Below are positions 62,704 to 64,000 of a stretch of 64,000 nt of DNA, in pieces. Source of the stretch: Ochotona curzoniae (taxonomy: Eukaryota; Chordata; Mammalia; Lagomorpha; Ochotonidae); NCBI RefSeq assembly GCF_017591425.1, contig NW_024465777.1, positions 4,092,001-4,156,000 on the forward strand, written 5' to 3'. Position 1 is the stretch's first letter, and each line of letters begins with the position of its first letter. Made by a program: the position numbers and the translations under genes. The notes beneath the pieces were generated by a model. It did not search any database. It had not been told where the DNA came from and worked only from the letters and a program-made list of their open reading frames with translations.

Positions 62704-63245
62704 ATTTTAAAGTGAGTGATTAGCATTTGGAAATTGGTACAGATATAGTTAATAGTTACCTTTTTTAACCTTAAAATCCCATAATCATTGTTTATTATAA
62801 AGGAAAATCTTGGTTCTCACAGGTTTATGGGCAGAATTTCCAGCAACCCATGAGGCACCGATCTGCTAGATGTTTTTGGGTTCACAGTGACAGGGGTCAG
62901 TGACCGACAGGGTTTAGCCCGTTCTGTCTTTGATGTTGGACTCCTCCCCCACACACCTCTGGTAACTGGCTCCCAGCACGTGGTGGTGTTGCTCTGAGCC
63001 ACATGGCAACCACTCTTCCCTCAGGCATGCGTGTCCAGCCTGACAGGCCACCTGGGCCTAGGACCACAACAGATTTCAGTAGTTTGCATTGCACAGCTTT
63101 CCCACGTTCAGGGCTCACATCCGAGCCTTGATGAGGCTCTCATGGCCCAGGGCTGTGGCTGCCTTCCAGCAGGAGTGTGAAAGACCTGTGCCAGGTGCAG
63201 TGGGCCCTGGTGTGGCATGGCTATGGATGTAGACCAGACCGCCAC
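62704..63245. other. Intergenic sequence, no feature recognised
   Basis: No exon or repeat identified. Reverse frames at 62817-63118 lack support. Confidence 0.4.
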
Positions 63246-63515
63246 AGCAGCAGCTGGCACAGTGGGTTAAGCCACTGCCTATGATGCTAGTATCCCAATG
63301 GGCACCCCTTCAAGTCCAGGCTGTTTCACTTCTGCTCCAGTTCTTTTTGGCAAAGTAGCAGAAGATGGCCCAAGTACTTGGGAGACCCAGATGGAGTTCC
63401 AGAATTCTGTCTTGTGGGGTCGTTGTGGTCTGAATGAGACACCTCTCTCTCTCTCTTTCCCTCCCTCTCAATCTGCAATTTCCTCTCAAATAAATAACAA
63501 TAAAATCTTAAACCA
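63246..63515 (+). mobile_element. CSINE, old copy
   Basis: CAGCAGCTGGCACAGTGGGT head, AAAGTAGCAGAAGATGGCCC body, AATAAATAACAATAAAATC tail. Confidence 0.78.
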
Positions 63516-63546
63516 ATCTCCACAACATGCTGGGAAATTAGCTACT

Positions 63547-63784
63547 TTTTTAAAGATTTATTCATTTTATTTGAAATACAGAGTGACAGAGGGACAGAGA
63601 GATCCTCCATCTGTTAGTTCACATCCCAAGGGTCCACGATGACCAAGTCTAAAGCCAGGAGCCAAAGCACAGGACCTAGAACATCTTCTGTGTTTCCCAG
63701 GAGCACCAGCAGGCAGCTGGATCAGAAGCTGAGCAGCTGGGACTTGAACTGGTTTTCCAACATGGGATACCAAACAGTCAGTTT
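63547..63784 (-). mobile_element. CSINE, old copy
   Basis: AAAGATTTATTCATTTTATT tail, GATCCTCCATCTGTTAGTTC, CACCAGCAGGCAGCTGGATC. Confidence 0.75.
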
Positions 63785-63786
63785 TA

Positions 63787-64000
63787 TTTTTAAAAAGATT
63801 TGTTCGTTTGAAACACACAGAGGGAGAGACAGAGAGAAGAGACCCATCTGCTAGTTCAGTCCCCTAATGTCTCTAACAAGAGTGGGACAGGCTGGTCTTC
63901 CCTGTGGCTGGTTGGACTTAGGCATTTGGGCCAACTTTCACTGCTTTAACAGTTGCATTATCAGGGAGCTGGATCAGACTCAAAGCCGTTAGATGCAAAC
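63787..64000 (-). mobile_element. CSINE running off the window edge
   Basis: TTTTAAAAAGATTTGTTCGT tail, GACCCATCTGCTAGTTCAGT, TATCAGGGAGCTGGATCAGA. The head is beyond the window. Confidence 0.75.

Noticed and set aside
58790..64000. CEP85, the next gene expected by synteny
   Set aside because: No exon resembling its N-terminus and no CpG-rich promoter were found before the window ends.

Overview
This window is mammalian nuclear DNA, most likely from a lagomorph and within the lagomorphs from a pika (Ochotona). The main reason is a very high density of one tRNA-derived SINE family, the lagomorph CSINE. Its units have a 'GGCCTGGCGCAGTGGCCTAGTGG' type head, a 'CCATATGGGCGCCGGTTCTAATCC' core and a tail of AATAAA/AATCTTT repeats. 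The second reason is intron-bearing genes that are syntenic with human 1p36.11. Organism assignment is inference from the SINE subtype. The gene names rest on reading exons directly and comparing them with remembered family sequences. No alignment was run.

Layout from left to right. PDIK1L: the last 75 codons and 3'UTR (+). About 3.2-25.8 kb: a gene-poor interval packed with CSINEs, MaLR-like LTR pieces, L2/MIR remnants and microsatellites. FAM110D/GRRP1: one coding exon, 25924-26748 (+). C1orf232 orthologue: four coding exons, 31159 down to 27930 (-). ZNF593: three exons, 33189-33869 (+). A 64-codon membrane microprotein gene matching ZNF593OS: two exons, 34782 down to 34307 (-). 35.2-39.1 kb: another CSINE cluster with a retroposed 3'UTR-like fragment and an orphan GC-rich island. 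CNKSR1: 21 coding exons, 39117-47713 (+). CATSPER4: ten coding exons found, 48842-58377 (+), first exon not located. 58.8-64 kb: gene-free and SINE-rich; the next expected gene, CEP85, is not reached.

The genes are not an operon and act separately: a nuclear kinase (PDIK1L), a FAM110-family protein, a 60S-biogenesis type zinc finger protein (ZNF593), a Ras/Raf scaffold (CNKSR1) and a sperm calcium-channel pore subunit (CATSPER4). Tail-to-tail and head-to-head pairs (FAM110D/C1orf232, C1orf232/ZNF593, ZNF593/ZNF593OS) give very short spacing, and CNKSR1 and CATSPER4 are less than 1 kb apart.

The most unusual structures are: a partial copy of CATSPER4 intron 9 plus exon 10 sitting in intron 7, fused to a foreign polyadenylated tail and differing from the parent exon only at CpG sites; a 36-37 bp minisatellite that forms the polypyrimidine tract of CNKSR1 intron 1; a tandem duplication of a splice-acceptor region in CNKSR1 intron 5; a solo class I LTR inserted in a CSINE with a 4-bp target duplication; and two CSINEs inserted in succession at the same target site. 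I see no CRISPR array, bacterial system or intact virus.
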